A stretch of 64,000 nucleotides of DNA from Echinococcus granulosus (GCF_000524195.1 NW_020170541.1:84296-148295), one strand, 5' to 3'; shown: positions 39,102 to 52,779, numbered from the stretch's first letter. Notes: generated by a model from the sequence alone, not told the origin. Program-made: numbers and translations.

Positions 39102-40170
39102 TAGAATATTCAAGGCTTCCCTGAAGACGTTAGAAGACAATACACGGGCAGGATGTGTATTGTCGACGTACAGTAGGGTCTGGAATTACTGGCATGACCG
39201 GGAGACTAGGCCGCCCCGAGGAGGTACGATGGCGGATCCCCCACCCAGCCTATTACCAAAACCGTGAATTAAACAACCAGTTAAATTACTATCTAGGCCG
39301 TCTTCTTTGAGCGTCATCGTCGGCCCTCTCCTGCATCAACTTTTCGCGTCAGCCACCACAACATAGTCAATGCTGCCAGAAAAATACCTACAAGCCAACC
39401 CTCCAGTCATCAGATTTCCATGCAACTGTGGAGATGCTTGACCGAAATGGCACCAATCCCTCATTGCAATTCTACTGGATCTAAAGTTCTGTCCTATTTA
39501 GAAGCTGTATCGGGAAAGGGGTAATATGCTGACTGTCATGTATGTCCGTCACTCTTTGTAGGAAAACTAACCTAAAAGCAGTCTTTTAACAAAGGGTGGG
39601 ACTTACAGTGTTTCCTTGGGGATAAGGTTTCGCGTCAATTTCTCCTTACCACCTTGTTCTCACTTTGGTGCTGCCCATCCATGCCTATCTGGCTGCCTTC
39701 CAGCTAGCGTATTCACATAATTAAAATCCTCATACAGGTACCATCAACAGCTCCGTAACGAAATTTTCCAGACGGTTTACAGCAAGCGTTGCATCGTTCG
39801 TTAATAGCTTTCCTGTAGAATACGGAACTGGAATAGTTGCCGAAAATAAAACCCATATTTATCTTCTCTGGTAGGAGTCGTCGCAGATTTCTCTATCCGC
39901 TGTATGTGCAATTTTCCGCAAGGCTGAAGTTTATCACCCAGCAGTAGAAATCAGAATGTTTTTTAAGATAGAATTCTATTTTTATTGATACTAATGAATA
40001 CGAGAGAAGATATAATAATCGGTTGAAAATGTATTGTTGACTAGGGGAAGGGCTTAGGGGCTGCTGACTTGGTCCGAAGGCCAGACCGCCTGGAGGAAGT
40101 GCAGTGGTGGAGTCCCTAAGTGGCCCGTTGGGAAAACCGAGAGCTACACAAACAATTAAAGTATTTTAGC
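39102..40170 (+). mobile_element. complete TRIM element
   Basis: LTRs at about 39102-39292 and 39967-40170 in the same orientation. The 5' LTR has CTTCCCTGAAGACG, ACACGGGCAGGATGTGTATT, GGCATGACCGGGAG and ACCAAAACCGTG. The 3' LTR has ATGTATTGTTGACTAG, CTGACTTGGTCCGAAGG, CAGACCGCCTGGAGG and AAAACCGAGAGCTACACAAA. The internal 675 bases share the CTGGATCTAAAGTTCTGTCC block (also TCTGGAATTTCATCCTGTTT at 15.78 kb), the CCTAAAAGCAGTC block and the GCTCCGTAACGAAATTTTCC block with the other copies. No coding frame. Confidence 0.8.
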
Positions 40171-42789
40171 ATCACTAAGTTTGAGAAAAAGCTAAGAGAC
40201 TATCGAAATAAGCCAAAGGCCATGCCACAGTGTGGATTAACCAAATGTGGGGACTATTGTGCCTGCGCAGCTTAAACTACATTGAAAGGAAATGTCTAAT
40301 TTCAATTTTAATCGCTTGCTGACCGTTTGAGCTTTAAAATTTCTCATTAACTCTACGCGATATAGATGTTATCGCCAATGCTTAGTATGCCTACGATTTG
40401 TACCTCCAGAACAATGGTTTAGAGCAGCTTTTATGGAGATCTAGATAAGACACGATTATAAAATAACTTCTAATAATATTTTTTTGAAATTTAATGTAGT
40501 CAGTAATGCATAAATTTTTGGTGAATAACTTGATAAGCCCCTTTTTGATCCTTGGTTTTCACTTGAAAAACGTATCAGTCAAAGGGAAATCTTGAGATGG
40601 ATATAGCTGGCTGAAAGCAGTCAGATTGATAACTTATATGCTTCTCTTAAAGTGTAAATTAGTTTACTCCTATTGCATTTGAGTAGTTAAAATAAAATGA
40701 CAGGAAAAAGAAAGAATAAGGAAGAATTACCTTGAAGAATGCCTTCTTCTTTCCTGCCATGGCCCATGAACACACTACTTTTGTCTTCGGTAATTATTTG
40801 TCAGACGTTTGGCAACCACTCGTAAATTTCAGGCAGATTTCCGAAAAGCGGTTGAAAAAGTAAATATTTTGTCCATTTTAACGTCGATAAGACATTTGGT
40901 GGCATGGAGGCAGCAATATTCAATAGTAAATCCTCATGCCATTTAGCCAATCGCTTATGATGATTGAACGTTCAAGCTGGTTGTGAGGCGAGCTGACACT
41001 AATTCCACCCAATTTGGCTGTATATGATTTTTATCACGCCTTCTAAGTGCTAAAATTATCTCAACTAAATAAAATATGAAAGAGTAGGGCAATTTTTTGC
41101 CGCCTTCCCATATTACACACTAAGCGGAAAAAATAGATTTACTAAGTTAGGTTTTACAGCAGGGATTTTGAGGACGTATCACTTTACTACATAAAAAGTT
41201 TTTCCTCCACTTTAATGCTTTGCATGCAGTTTGTTAAAGTGTAGGCTTGAGAACAAATATATTTTATTTTTATTTTTCGTTGCAAAAGATTTATAGCTTT
41301 GAACTAGGGGGTTTTGCTGTTTTAATGTCAGTGTACTTAAGTTCTCCGGCCAGCTTTTAAAGGTTTTCAAGCAAGAACTTTGAGGTAATCACCATAAGTC
41401 TTCTCTTCTAAGGGCCTGTGGTTTTTCATTTTTTTCAATGGGATGTCGTCTTACCTCCATCTCTAAAGTGCAGGGAGGAGTTCTCCTCATTGATTTGATA
41501 CCCACACCAGTAGCCAATGAAATAGTAGGGGCTGGAAGTGCATTCTTATTGGCTAAAAGGCCTTTCGCTGCAAGGATTAACTGATATTGCGGAGGCTCAT
41601 TGTGTCTCAATAATGGCTAATGATGGGTAAGTTTCGGTAGCCTTAATGACAACATTTTTCCTCAAAGGTCATATCATCCCATCACGCGGTTAACTGAGGT
41701 TCTTAATAGTTTTTTGTACTGAAGATACTAGAACTTGACACATTTTATAAGATTTGCAGATCATTTTTTTAATCAAATTTGACAACTCATTATGCTTAAT
41801 GTGAGACTTTGTCTCTGAGTCCTCATAAGAAAGAAGATTATATCCACCGGTAGCTTTCAACCTACACAAACTGAAGGTTAGTTAAGGTGTAAATTTGCAT
41901 ACCCTGTCTCCCTTCACCTTTTACTCCGCGACATTTAGTATCACAAATTTTACGATCGCTGCAAGAGCCAGAAGCCTGTTCATTTAAGTCCCTAGATGAT
42001 TCGTCATGGATACTACCACAGTATTTATGAAAAGAATGCTTTCCTTCAGGAGAGATAGGAAGTTACATTGTATCTAACAAGTTGCCTTTTGGTTGTGCAA
42101 AAAACAGCAAAGTGATAATTCGTAAAGGTCAATTCGTTTAATGGTTACAAGACAAGTAGTTTTTAAGTATATGATAGGAAAATGGGAAATTTTAGGAAGA
42201 ATCGCTCAAATGAACAACTCAGTCGGCTTAAAGTGCGCAAAGTTCTGGGAGTAGGTGACAGGTTTGGGAATGGCTCGATTTCAAAGGTAAGTCTTTAAGC
42301 TTACTTACTTATTTCTTTGACTTTGCTCAAGTGGGTAATGTAAACATCATGGCCTTCACTCGCGCCTGAAATGCCCAAACACTGACGTGCGAATACTAGA
42401 GCACCAGTTTGTTTAAATAGCTGCGACACATTTATATTATCTGCTACATATTTCATGGACTTGTTTAGTACTAAAACGCGTGCTTAGTTTTTTTCAAAAG
42501 TTGACGTGGATTTAGCATTAGTTTTACATAAAATATAAGCATCTGCGCCCAATGCCTTGATTAAATGTTTTGCAGTTACGCGAACAATAAAAGAGATGAG
42601 GCTTTCAAATTTCATCGGATAAATATTAAAAGGAGGCGTTTTTCACAAAGTTAAAAGCAGTGTAAGAGTATGGATTGCTATACTATCCAAAATTAATAAA
42701 TCTTATTTATCCACAAAGCTTGGAATTTCTCTCCATATAAGTCGGTCAAAATGATGCAGCCCAGATAAGTACATTTCATTGTTTAAAGT
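40171..42789. other. intergenic, nothing recognised
   Basis: A 73-codon minus-strand frame at 41389-41610 was considered and not assigned. No TRIM copy. Confidence 0.45.
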
Positions 42790-44415
42790 AACCTTTTGTA
42801 ACTTTCTGTTAGACTATGGAATTTATAAATAGTTTTAAATTCAAACAGTTGAGTGCTACGCAGTTTAAAAAAATGTGCGTAAAATAAAGCAATAACCACC
42901 AAAAACGGCAGCTATATTTACTCGACGAATGACACTGCAACAAAAGACGCCTTGCAGTTGCTTCAAAGCCTACAATGGCATCTTTTCCATGCTTTTTCGT
43001 GGGGCTATTTCGCACTGCAGCACACAATTACATTAATTGAGTCATATTTAAAAAGAATCTAAAGACCAAAATAAGTACGAGTGAAATTGTGGATTTTCCT
43101 ACAACCTACTAAACTGATTTAAGAATAGTCTCACGTCATTTTAGCAAGCATCTAACTTCTTAGACAATGCTATAGTCACCATTTCCAAAAGAATCTGAAG
43201 TGTAAGCAGGGGAGTTTTTGGACCTGTCTTCTTCAACATTTCAGGGAAAGCTGTAATGCCTAAAAGGCCATTAACGGTGTAAGTAAATTAAAATTCTAGA
43301 ACGTGGACCGAAATTGACCATATGGGATCCCTGAACCTAACTTCTGTTCCTACTTTGAGTTGCGGGGTTTCGATTTTTGTTAAAACAAAAGTTTTACCGG
43401 CGTGTCCCCATTCTTACCAGAACTGATACTTAAAGATCTCGAACCAGAAGATGACCAACCGCTCCAAAAAAGGTTATAGACAACCGGATAAATCCTTGTG
43501 GTTTACGTAACACATATTTTTATCAATAACAAAGTGTTCAAATATTTCCTTGGCAATTCGGGCGACATAATTCCCACTTCATCCGAGTGAAAACAGAACA
43601 GTACATGAGGCAGTGCCTCGTGTCTCAACTCATTACTTCTTTTTTGGCAAACGACTCAACTGATAAACATTTAAAAATCCCATCTGTCTTTTGATGTAAA
43701 CCAATTTCATTTTCTAGTGTTGAAGAAAATTAAGACAGCTTCTAAAGAATTTTATTTAACAACATAAATTTCAGTAATTTATTTCCACATTAATTGAACA
43801 CAAAACTCCTAGCTGTTGCAAATTGATGACACTACAAATGAAGCCGAGTAATTTGAATAAAAAGTCAGAGTGGAAAAATAAAACTTTAAACAGTTACTTT
43901 GGAGGGTATTATTTACAGCAAGGGGGCACTGTTTTTAAAAGCCCTTGCAATATAACAAAGACGGCCAAAGTATGCACAAAATGAAGTGACTTACCTTTGC
44001 CAAATTTTTATTTTTTGTGACAAAAGCATCCATTTTTAGGACATGCAGATAAATACAGCTTGCCTTGTAAGCACTAAGCCTGTAATGGATCCACTTCAAC
44101 TACTTGGTTTATCAGGTAATGATTTAGGGGTTGAAAGCGATCGTTTTCAGCCAGCATAGAGGAGAAAAAGCAATTGCTTTTTATTTTCTTAAATTTCCTC
44201 CTTTGATTCAATTTTATAATAACACGTATAAAGTATTTCAAAGTGGCTGATAGAAAATGTACAATCCTAATAATAAATGAAACTTCTTTTGAAATCTCTC
44301 TCCTATTAGATAAGAAACGCCGGAACTCATATATTTGCATAATACATAGTTTGCATAAAGGCTCTGTGTTTATAATATTTATGAAAAATTATGATTTGAT
44401 TACTGCTGCCTTTAG

Positions 44416-45769
44416 ATTAGCCAAATATTGGGCAGCGTCGCTTTTACCAGACGTGAACAAAAGCCTTCCCTTATTTGGTGGCTTCGAACGCTCAGTTTCC
44501 TCATGACACTTTCAGTTATCTCGGTTAGTATAAAGGCCAAATTTTGATTTGTACTCCTAGTGAAATTTTTGGCCTGCATTGAAAGTACAAAAGACGATAC
44601 AAATCTTTTTCTTCTTTTAGTCCGTGAAGGGTAGCACTGATTTACAGAGCGACATTTATGCTAAGCTACTGACAATATGTGCCTTTAAATTGGGTAAGAT
44701 AGAAAAGTTTTCTAATATTTTTCTAATAAAGTCAAGAAATGATAGCACGTTTTGAGTTGAAGTAAAAGTGCCTGCAAGACGTTGCAGAATTCATAAAACC
44801 GAGAAATTGTTCGCAAAAATATTTCACGTTAATTGCCTTAAATTACTGTTCGTATCTTGGGGCAGAATAAAAATGTGGGATAGTGAGAATCGTAGGCGTT
44901 TTTTTAACTGCGCACAATCAAGTGTTTTATTACTCATTTTTTCATGTATGATTAGGGGCCGCAAAATCAGGCGACCAAGTTGTCGTTCTCTATGCTACAA
45001 ATTAGCTCTAACGAAGTGGGTTTAGTGGCTGACTTCCGTTTAACAGATGACTTCCTTTGGGATTATTTGTTTAAGCCCCGGTGGGATGAATTGGATGACT
45101 AATTAATTAGTCAAATAAACAATGCAAAATTGTGAGGTAACTTTGAGTGGTGTCAAAGATGTGTACTGATTTAAATTACATTACGCTCTAGGCATCAGCC
45201 TGGCTCTTGCCTATGCATCGTTCGTGGCAGAAGAAGGAGCCGTTCATATGGCTATTGTTTTGGTTTTCACAGTGTTCTCATTCAGTGCTTTTGGTAGGTG
45301 GTGTTTAAACCCCTTTCCTTCCATGTATTTACGTTTAATATTACTTTAACACAAAATCAAGAAATCATCTTATTGCTTTGATGTATACAAAAAAATTATC
45401 TCCTGTATTTTTATCTTTTTGGGTGCATAACGCTACCCTAAGTTAGCGCCTAGTTATTTGAAAGTTGGTAAAGTAGTTTTAAAGAAAGCAATTAGTAATG
45501 TCAAGAGGGTATATCAAGGATGGGGCGATTCTTAAAGGATATTTAGATGCTAGGAAATATCAAATATCTTTTTAATTATGGAAAACTTGTAAGTAACTTT
45601 AATTGAGAAATATGAAAGCATTCTAACTGTGTTGAGCATTACTATTTTAGCTTCATTCCTTGTGATGAGATTAGAACCAACAGCAATTTTGGAATGTGGC
45701 TTCAACATGTTCGTTCTCGTCTGCAGTTATTTGATCTCTGCTGAAATAAAACTGGCCAAATTCCAATGA
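44416..45769 (+). CDS. small four-pass membrane protein, 5' end missing
   Basis: Four exons with GT-AG borders join in phase: 44416-44523, 44621-44693, 45192-45293, 45651-45769 (stop TGA), 133 residues. Four hydrophobic segments follow: LIWWLRTLSFLMTLSVIS; AKLLTICAFKLGISLALAY; HMAIVLVFTVFSFSAFASFL; and CGFNMFVLVCSYLISAEIKL. The QILGSVAFTRREQKPSLIWWLR start is reminiscent of the cytosolic lead-in to the first helix of MARVEL/synaptogyrin-type proteins, but that is an impression, not an identification. An in-frame stop just before the first acceptor means at least one 5' exon is missing, and I could not place it. Copies B and C of the surrounding segment hold broken versions. It may be the last working member of a local family, or itself decaying (the GTTAGT donor of exon 1 is weak). 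Confidence 0.6.
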
Positions 45770-46784
45770 CTTAAATTTATAGTGCTGTATAATTACACAC
45801 CCATCTCACCCCACTTGCCTGCTTTTCACGGTAATTTGAAAGTGAATCCACACTAAACTATATTTCTCTCATTAAAAGAAAAAAATAACTGTGTGGTTTT
45901 GCTTGCTTACTTACCCCTCCCCCTAAACACGATCAGAATAGATGCTGTTTTAAATTTGAAATTGCAGCCGTTTACTATGTTCTCAAGTGGCGTTATTTGC
46001 GCTAAATTTCGGTAAATCTAGAATTCCTTTCTTATAAGACCAAATATTACATTTTTATCTTAATGGAATTGGTTTGTTGTTTGAAATTTCATATAAATTT
46101 GCTGATACTTTACCAATAAGAGCCTTTAATTTAAAACTAGGAAATAAATGGTGGCATGTTATCACCCTCTACCTGAAAAGTAGCCACGTGTATAACATAC
46201 TAAATGAATTATTTATTTTTGCAGGAATTGCGTATACTGCGTTTTAATTGCAACAAATTCCGAATGACTTTGCGATACAAGCTTTGTAAGACAGTTCTTT
46301 GAAAAGCAAGAGAGTTCCTATCAAATGTATAAATCCTGACTCCTCACAACTGATCATATTTTTGGAAATTATCGAACACTCTCATGGCTACCCAAGATTT
46401 CCAAACTTCCCCTAACTACTCATACTTCTTCCAGAGTCGTATGGAAGAACATGTTTTACTGCTCCATCATAGAGCTGGGAGGATGCTAGTGTGACAAGTA
46501 CCCGCGCTGCAGAGCGCACCGTTAAACAAAATATCAAACACACAACACTAGCAGCTCAAAATTTTATCCATCATCCCTTGGAGATTATTTGTTCGCATTC
46601 GAAAGAAAAACAAGTACACACTTGACTGAAGATTGAAAAGTGGGAGAAAACTGTTACGCAAGATGATCTCTCCTTACAGGAAGCAAAAGTCCAGTTGATC
46701 GGTCCTGTTACGTGACACCGTTCGATAAAGTCAATGAACAATCTCAAAATAGTGCCTTCAATACCCGTTTTCGCCTATGAAAGT
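45770..46784. other. non-coding part of segmental copy A
   Basis: No exon was recognised. The block near 46380-46470 (CTTCTTCCAGAG, GTATGGAAGA) is shared with copies B (near 55070) and C (near 61210). Confidence 0.55.
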
Positions 46785-47860
46785 AAAAACGCTCTGAGTC
46801 TTTGCTAAAGGCGTAAGAAGTTATAGTAGTGTGGCAGAGGGTATATTAGCGGTGCACGAAAGAGATGAGGCTACTGCATGGTCAGGAGATCATGACAACG
46901 AGGGAACAGTACGATCTGAGGGAACTCAAGTGCCCACTAAATTAAATGCAGAGTTAAGCAAACTCTAGTTGTCCCAAAGGGGCCATCTTAACATTGTCGA
47001 AGCATATAAAAAACCACCCAAAGACCAGCCCCGTAAGTTATGGAATTTGTACGCGACTAATGCATAATATGATACCATGATTCTGATGTCACTGATACAT
47101 CTCAGCGATTCACTGGATCTGGATCTGGGAATTTTGTCCTGCTGGGAGACTGCGCTAATAAAGGAGGATTGAGCTGTTCCCATACTATTGCATGATTTTA
47201 TGCGAGGAGGTTGTCTCGTACGTACATCCCTAGTCGAAAAGACACTGCCCTAGAAGCAGAGTCATTTGGCAAAGGGCAGAGTTTAGGGCACGTTGATGGT
47301 GCTAAGGTTTCGCGTCCATTCCGCCTTACCACTTTACCTCACGTCAGTGCTGCGCAATTAAGTATCCTTTGGGTTACTCGGAGTTAGTAGAGAGGTGGAG
47401 GTATCGCAAATTACTTACATGATTCTTCATTTAAGTACCATGCACAGCTCTGTGGTAGACTTGTCTGTATGATTAACGTCAGGCGTTACTCTCTTTAGTT
47501 GTTACTAACATTCCATCAGGGCACGGGACTGAGGTAGTTGTCAAAGTTAAATTTGCCTTCATTTTTACCTCTTCTATTAAAATTGTTTCATCGGCGACTG
47601 ATGCTATACTTCTGTCAACCTAAGAATTAGCATTTCACGATAGAAATCACGGTAATTGAGTTTTGGGATTTGGTGCACTCGTCTTCTCTGATGTCGTAAA
47701 TTTCGAAGTATTGTGAGAGAAAGTGCATTACTGCCTAACAGATGAGCTGAGGCTATAAGCCTGGCCCGCAGACCATGCTGCTAGGTAGAAGTACAATCTG
47801 CAGCGACTCAAGTTTTCACCTAGTCGAATGCAGTGCTTAACAAACTACCAAATCATTGCA
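46785..47860 (+). mobile_element. TRIM element in segmental copy A
   Basis: Diverged LTRs at about 46785-46972 and 47680-47860. Shared boxes are GTGTGGCAGAGGGTATATTAG, CTACTGCATGGTCAGGAG, GAGCTGAGGCTATAAGCCTG and GGCCCGCAGACCATG. The internal part holds CTGGATCTGGGAATTTTGTC, CCTAGAAGCAGAGTCATTTG and TTCCGCCTTACCACTTTACC. The same insertion, lacking its 5' part, is at 61285-61918 in copy C. A remnant of its first bases is at 55464 in copy B. Confidence 0.75.
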
Positions 47861-49115
47861 ATTTGTCTAACTTTTCCCCAATCCTAAGCATCTCATCAAT
47901 CGTTTGGACGGTTCAAGTGAGCAAGATTGGAAATGTGGACATGATACAAGCATATGGACAGAAGATCTGCAATTAAATGTTTTAATTTTAGAGTCTAGTG
48001 ATTTGACTTAACTGTAAATAGTGCAACCATATCAGTACTGCCATGAAAGTTGCGGAGATGTGAAAAATGAGTAAGGCAAATGCCATCGCAAGTACTGAGG
48101 AATACTGAAGTAAGTCAAATCACATAATTATTTATTCTTAATACATTTGGTCCCAAGATGTCCTCATTTCAATTCATCCACTTTACCAAAGCAAAAACAA
48201 TGTATTAATCTATCGTTCAAAAAAAGAAAAAACAAATTCCTACCTTCGTTATTTAGTCAGTCTAAATAAATCCCTTAGTCAAAGCAGGTAATGGACCGTC
48301 ACCAAAGGTAACATCTTCATCTAACAGCTGGTATCCTACCTAAGCTGACGATCAAAGAGTTATTCCCAAATTTAACTAGACTAATTGTACCAGTCGCTCA
48401 CTATAATATGGTGGCCCCTATGTAAGTTGTTTTGAAGGCCGATGAAGTTACAGACTTTTCGTCTCGAGTGTGAGTTTGAAAATGCTATGGATAAGTGAGA
48501 GAATAATAATAGCCGCAACGCTTGGCAGCATTCGCTGAACTTGTCGACAACAAGAAAAGTTAATTAAATCCTGAGAAACTCAAGTTAGCTTCTCTTTGTT
48601 CTTTATTAGCAAATCTTAGTGGGTAACGAAATCTCTTAATGCTTATAATTCACCGACGCGCTAGAGTGCAAGCTGAGCTTAAGTTAGTTACATGAAAACA
48701 AGTCGTTTGTTCTGGACCAGGTAATTACCGACTTGTTGAGAAAATACATTTTTTTCTTTGTACATACCACAATGATCAGTAGGGCTTTATAGTGAGGGTT
48801 GTAAGCCTGAAATATTACCTAGTCACTGTTAAGGTGGGGAAATGATGGGGCTTTTGGCTTTCCAAAGCCTTAAAAATGATACTTAGGTTTATATAAAAGA
48901 TAAAATCATGAATTTTTTAAGTTATTACAATCCGTTTATGATAATTTGCTAACGAAAAATCTAAATCGGATTCCTCTTTTTCCGTGCATGGGAATACGTC
49001 AAAGCAGATGCGGAAACGTATTTGTTATATTAATTGCCAGTTTGCGAATGATGAAGGGTTTAAAAATGAAGATTTTGGCAGAAAGATGTGCTAATGATTT
49101 TTCACTTCCTTGTAG
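47861..49115. other. non-coding part of segmental copy A
   Basis: Homologous to 61919-63624 in copy C (shared words CATATGGACA, GTACTGCCATGAAAG, GATGTCCTCATTTCAA/GATGTCCCCATTTCAA). No exon was recognised. Confidence 0.5.
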
Positions 49116-49248
49116 AATTGAATTGGGGCATTCAGATTTTGTTTGGCTTGGGTGTGGCCACCTAATAAAAGCGCGGGACTTGATTAATTTTTTTGAGAGT
49201 TTCCGCTTTGGTAAGTACACCTGCCCCTGCAAACGAGCCATTACGTAA
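49116..49248 (+). CDS. putative exon with U-box/RING-like zinc-finger half
   Basis: After a good acceptor (CACTTCCTTGTAG) the frame reads ELGHSDFVWLGCGHLIKARD then LINFF, FRFGKYTCPCKRAIT and stop. A CGH followed about 25 residues later by CPCK is the layout of the second half of a U-box or RING. The first Cys pair is absent, so a U-box-like fold is as likely as RING. GTAAGT at 49211 could also act as a donor within the frame. Copies B and C preserve the C-terminal words FRFGKYICSCKRAN and FRSGKHICSYKRAN. No start or upstream exon was found, so function is unknown. Confidence 0.35.
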
Positions 49249-49468
49249 TGAGCTTGCTGTGAGACTGAAGAACGCTGCCTCAGTTGGGATCATGAACATG
49301 ATTTCAGTTGCAAGCGTGGATATGGCTCCTTTAAATTACACGTAAATGGGTGAAGTACTGCAGAACATGAGCAGAATGGGTGACTGATCAATCGAACGAT
49401 CGATCTTCAAGAGGGGCTCTTTTTCGAGATACCATTTATCCTCTGTCTCTAATGGGCGTGCTAGCTAT

Positions 49469-49675
49469 TCAAAAGTGGAAATGCATCACCTTCAAACCTG
49501 AGGTTTCCGATACTACGTAACTCTGGCAGAAGTGCATGTCCATATTTTCATCAGTTTTATCAGTTGCAGTGACTTTAAGATAGCTTCCCGCTCGGAACAT
49601 AGTTGCATCTGTTGGTCGTAAATTCTGATCAGTCCCAGTTTCGGCTCTGTAAAGTTCTTCCTCGTAGGGTGGCAA
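49469..49675 (-). CDS. possible minus-strand exon in copy A
   Basis: Minus-strand frame with AGSYLKVTATDKTDENMDMH followed by FCQSYVVSE. The aligned frame of copy B reads YLKITANDRLDGSISMHSY, stop, NYAILE, and copy C reads NYVILENPKFEDD. Val/Ile and Lys/Arg exchanges in the same frame suggest past coding. I cannot name a family, and the copy could be a pseudogene in all three places. Confidence 0.2.
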   Translation of the reverse strand: MPPYEEELYRAETGTDQNLRPTDATMFRAGSYLKVTATDKTDENMDMHFCQSYVVSETSGLKVMHFHF

Positions 49676-50500
49676 ACACTCCTTTTAAGGAGGAAGTTTC
49701 GTGGGCGACAGTCCAATTATCAAATTGCTGCTTGAACAAGTGCTTGTCTCTTAAAGGGGACTTACAGCTAGGTGTCCAGGGCCAGCTATCTGACTCCAAT
49801 TGGAGAGCTCCTCAGGCAAGTCCATGTATGTTCACATAACTTAAAAGTGGATTTCTGAGACTGTCGGAAATTATATAGTAGACGTGGACGAAAAGTCAAA
49901 ATCGCGAGTATCAAAGGCCTGTGTAGTCAAGAGAACATTTTAAAGAAATGTTGTTCTGTTGCGATACTATTCCTACAACTTAATTTTCGAAGGATTAGTT
50001 TTCATTTTGTGGTCAGTCTTTCAAAAGTTTATTCAGCAAGCCGTTGAACTGCACTGCCTGTTGTGGATGAAGTAGATCAAAGTCAACCGATATTCTCACG
50101 AAGCCGTTCAAGAATTCACGTTGAGGTTGAGTAAAGTAGAGTAGCCTTCAACTATGCTTATTTGGAACTGCCGGGATCAAAGTCTCCAATGCTATCTTCA
50201 TTCATAGATCTTATCTTTTTCAACAAAAGATCTTTTCGAATTTTATGCATGATTGCGCGGATAAAATAGGTAGAAATTTATATAAGCATCTTTATTTAGC
50301 CCTGCTCTCTGCAATTTCCAGTTTTATGGTGTATTTTGTTGCGTAAAATAACTGTACCAGAGTCTGTTGTGCTATTTTAGATAATCGCATTTCTTCCTAG
50401 GAATTGTCTTTTTTCTCTACCACTGTAATAGGGAGGAAGTTTTCCTGTATTATTTCTTTTGCTCGCAGGACAACTATGACAACGTTGTATTTAAAAGTCC

Positions 50501-50790
50501 TTATGTTAAAGAAAACTCACTGCTTACTTCCCATTGTTTGGGTTGCTGACACCTCATTCTAACGAAGTGGCAAACAAATTTGTATATTTCCTTGTAGGCA
50601 GTAACACACAGGTAGTAAACAGCATACCACCTGGTGGTTAGCGGGTGGCATTTAGGTTTCGTTGCCGCTTCAGCATGCTGTGAAGTGCCGTTGCATTGGT
50701 ATGCCAATGTTGTTGACGTGATTTGCTACTTCCGACATGCCATAAATTTCTACTCCACTGGGGCGCCTCATGAAAGAGACACACTGAGGC
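50501..50790 (-). pseudogene. minus-strand conserved frame, frameshifted in copy A
   Basis: Reads EIYGMSEVANHVNNI, then after a one-base frame change GTSQHAEAATKPKCHPLTTR and WYAVYYLCVTAYK. Copy B has the same protein text in one uninterrupted frame at 57205-57429. Copy A therefore looks broken by one extra base near 50695. The product is not recognised. Confidence 0.35.
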
Positions 50791-50830
50791 TCTCTTATAA
50801 GTAAATAAGCAAGCATGTAGTCAGTGAGTT

Positions 50831-52779
50831 GAAGGCCTTTCAAGCAGATTATACTATTTTTACCAGGAAACTTTGTATAAATTGGGGAACGAAGAATTAA
50901 ACAAACAAACCAATTATTGCGCATGCAGTTTATTAGTTAACACAAATAAACTGCTAACAATATTATTGATGATAAGAATTATACAGCTTAAAAGGTTTAG
51001 CAAAAGAAACTGCTACATAAATTAATTCAGAAAAGAAGGCTTCTTTGTGCACAAATTAACCGTTTTAGTAATTCTTGTATGTGATGATCGGAATTCTTTA
51101 GACATGGATCACGGTAGGTGATGCCACCAGGCATTATTCATTTTCTGCTAGACAAGTGCACTGTTTTATTCGTAATGAAAAAATGCAAGACCTAATGGTT
51201 AGTGTAACAGATTCAATGATTCTCTCTTTAACATCTGCCTACATACTGTTAGAACTAGAAGACTAGTTAGATGGGTACAAGAGGCCGCAGTTACATGGGT
51301 TTAGAGTTCGCCTTCTTGAAAACCAATTGCGTCCGCTCATTCACTAGGTTCGTACCTATTTTCCGCTTTCCGCCCACGAGGCACATTCAAAATAGTGTGC
51401 AGTGAATTTGAACTTGTAATTCGTAATAACTTTGTAATACTTTAGCCAGAAATAATGGCATTTAAGTAGTATTTGGGTGGCGTATTTAGCTATGGGTTTG
51501 ACCACTTAAGCACGTCAGTATTCGAAGGCAGTACCTCTACCGTGCTAATAGACTGCCCGCTCTCCTATAAGCTAATATGAGTAGATTTTTCCACTACATT
51601 GGCTAATTACGACTTTTCCCTAATCAAACCAGATACGTAGGACAACTTGCCTGATTTCTATGCCTTAATCAAACACTTGACACCACATTAGAAAGGCATA
51701 TGCCCAGATTTGATGAATCTGTAAAGACTTCTAACAGAAAAGTTGAAAGTGGAACTTACCTTTGGCAATTATCCCTGTTCCGTTTCCTGATAGAGGACAG
51801 TTAACATTTGAGGTGGCTTAAGGTTTAAATGATTTTGAGGAGCCTACTATGGGGCTGTCTACGATGTCCATATGACGGGGTCTATTACCTAAGTAATCAG
51901 CACCTTCTCTCTGCCCCTGAATAAGGGTGAATGGAATCGAGATAAGTAGATGTTTGGTCAGCTTCGAAATGAGCACAAAGTGGCGGAGTGAAAAAATGTG
52001 GAATGCTAGTCCCTAAAAACTACATTACCTCTTGTCGATACTTAATGGCTCTATCATTAGGCCAATTTTTTTACGACTAGTGATTGACAGACGAGTTGCC
52101 GCCATTGTAGGCATCGTGTTTTTATAAGCAGTATGTCGGCAGTGCATTTACTCTTCCTTAATGCAGTTTATAAATAAAATAAAACAAACGAATCCAGAAA
52201 CATTATTGAGCTGCATTAGTGGCGTTGAGATAAACTGTTGCTCCATGCACCGGGTACGTTGCGATGGCTGACGGCCGAGTTTACCAAAGGGACCGCCGAG
52301 GATAATGCTTAAAAGGAATCAGTGAAACTATGTTGTGGTTTAGCATGCTGTTTAAATGTATGTCTAACTACGCGGAAGCTCTCTTTTCCGCATGTTGTGC
52401 TTTCATTCTGCTGCAAACCCTTTGAGTCATAGTAACTGCCCACAAACCCTTTGCTATTCCATTTTGCTAGGGCGTTTAATGACTTTAACGAATACTTGAG
52501 GAGCTATATTTGAGTTTGAAAGATCAAATCCGCGGGGGAAAAGGGTCGATTTAATATGAACCATAAAAGAAAAAGGACAAATGCTCGCTAGTTGTGGAAG
52601 AACAATTAAACAATTACGTCGCATTAGGACAATGATATTGGGGCCTTAAGTCACAGATGGCAGCAAAATTTATCCGCAATATACGCATCTGCGGTTAGTT
52701 CGAGTCTCCCATCACTGTTAAATCTTCTGTACAGGAAGTATTTCATATTTTGGAATAAAATACATCACTTTTCAGCACA
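50831..52779. other. spacer between segmental copies A and B, nothing recognised
   Basis: No exon, TRIM copy or RNA gene was recognised. Confidence 0.45.

Larger units (their letters stand above)
42790..50830. repeat. segmental duplication copy A
   Basis: Longest of three diverged copies in the same orientation. Landmarks shared with copy B: ATGGCATCTTTT at 42969 and 52845; GAACCAGAAGATGACCA at 43440 and 53265; ACAGTACATGA near 43597 and 53427; TGGAATGTGGCTTCAACAT at 45688 and 54309; ACCGTTAAA near 46520 and 55165; and the block near 50620-50780 and 57300-57450. Landmarks shared with copy C: ATTAGCCAAATATTGG at 44416 and 59896; GTAGCACTGATTTAC near 44630 and 60117; the TRIM 3' half; and GATGTGCTAATGA at 49085 and 63600. 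Confidence 0.85.

Noticed and set aside
41389..41610. 73-codon minus-strand frame
   Set aside because: No recognisable motif, not repeated in copies B or C, and no splice context I could defend.
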